Below, in pieces: positions 5,013 through 5,062 of a stretch of 5,062 nucleotides of DNA. This stretch comes from Planctomycetota bacterium. Its GTDB lineage: Bacteria; Planctomycetota; Planctomycetia; Pirellulales; Pirellulaceae. Each line of letters opens with the position of its first letter. Position 1 is the first letter of the stretch. Position numbers and translations under genes: made by a program. The notes beneath the pieces were generated by a model. It saw only the letters and a list, made by a program, of their open reading frames with translations. It was not told where the DNA came from and searched no databases. Location: positions 1 through 5,062 of the forward strand of contig JAPLNJ010001000.1 of assembly GCA_026692885.1 (NCBI GenBank). Reading direction: 5' to 3'.

Positions 5013-5025
5013 AAACGCTAGCAGC
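4990..5025 (-). repeat. Dispersed repeat, copy D
   Basis: A 36-base unit in the same orientation as copy B, 179 bases further on, with three differences (A/G, G/A and G/T at unit positions 8, 15 and 18). The outer half CGCAAAACGCTAGCAGC is identical in both, which suggests a conserved functional or recent common origin. Beyond 5026 I see nothing further to the window end. Confidence 0.8.
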
Positions 5026-5062
5026 GGATCATCGCAACCCGACGCGTCAGCGAGGAAATGCC

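Noticed and set aside
4811..5025. Repeat cluster as a CRISPR array
   Set aside because: Copies are in mixed orientation, irregularly spaced, and the space between them is itself a hairpin; there are no uniform spacers and no cas genes.

Overview
The window is GC-rich chromosomal DNA that most resembles a planctomycete, probably of the Pirellula/Rhodopirellula type. This rests on gene content and style: a Tat-exported ThuA-like protein, a Tat-exported Gfo/Idh/MocA oxidoreductase with the QMGNQGHSG and VQKP motifs common in planctomycete paralogues, single-gene transcription units, and long intergenic gaps carrying repeats. The assignment comes from recognising families by eye, not from a database search.

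Layout. Positions 1-362 hold no confident gene; one 61-codon minus-strand reading frame ends in a convincing membrane segment. A tRNA-Val(GAC) gene lies on the minus strand at 413-486, with a clear intrinsic terminator just downstream (363-404). Positions 487-755 are non-coding and carry a TATAAT box ahead of the ThuA-like gene (756-1610, +). That gene converges on a 429-residue minus-strand class II aldolase-family protein (1674-2963) made of two aldolase domains. The second domain has lost every expected metal and catalytic residue. A 362-base gap follows (2964-3325), with an inverted repeat, one copy of a dispersed repeat and a likely 51-residue small gene (3112-3267, +). Then comes the Gfo/Idh/MocA oxidoreductase (3326-4729, +) with a terminator-like hairpin at 4738-4778. 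The last 250 bases are a dense cluster of inverted and direct repeats, including a 173-base MITE-like unit (4811-4983) and a near-perfect 52-base palindrome (4961-5012).

How the genes may work together. ThuA-like proteins and Gfo/Idh/MocA dehydrogenases act together in oxidation of disaccharides through 3-keto intermediates (ThuA/ThuB of rhizobia). Both are predicted here to leave the cytoplasm by the Tat route, and a sugar-phosphate-type aldolase lies between them. A carbohydrate-degradation theme is therefore reasonable, but the genes are in separate, differently oriented units, so nothing here proves a shared pathway.

The points most worth a second look are the active/degenerate tandem aldolase, the tRNA-Val with C instead of U at position 33, the unlisted small gene upstream of the oxidoreductase, and the repeat family present on both sides of that gene.
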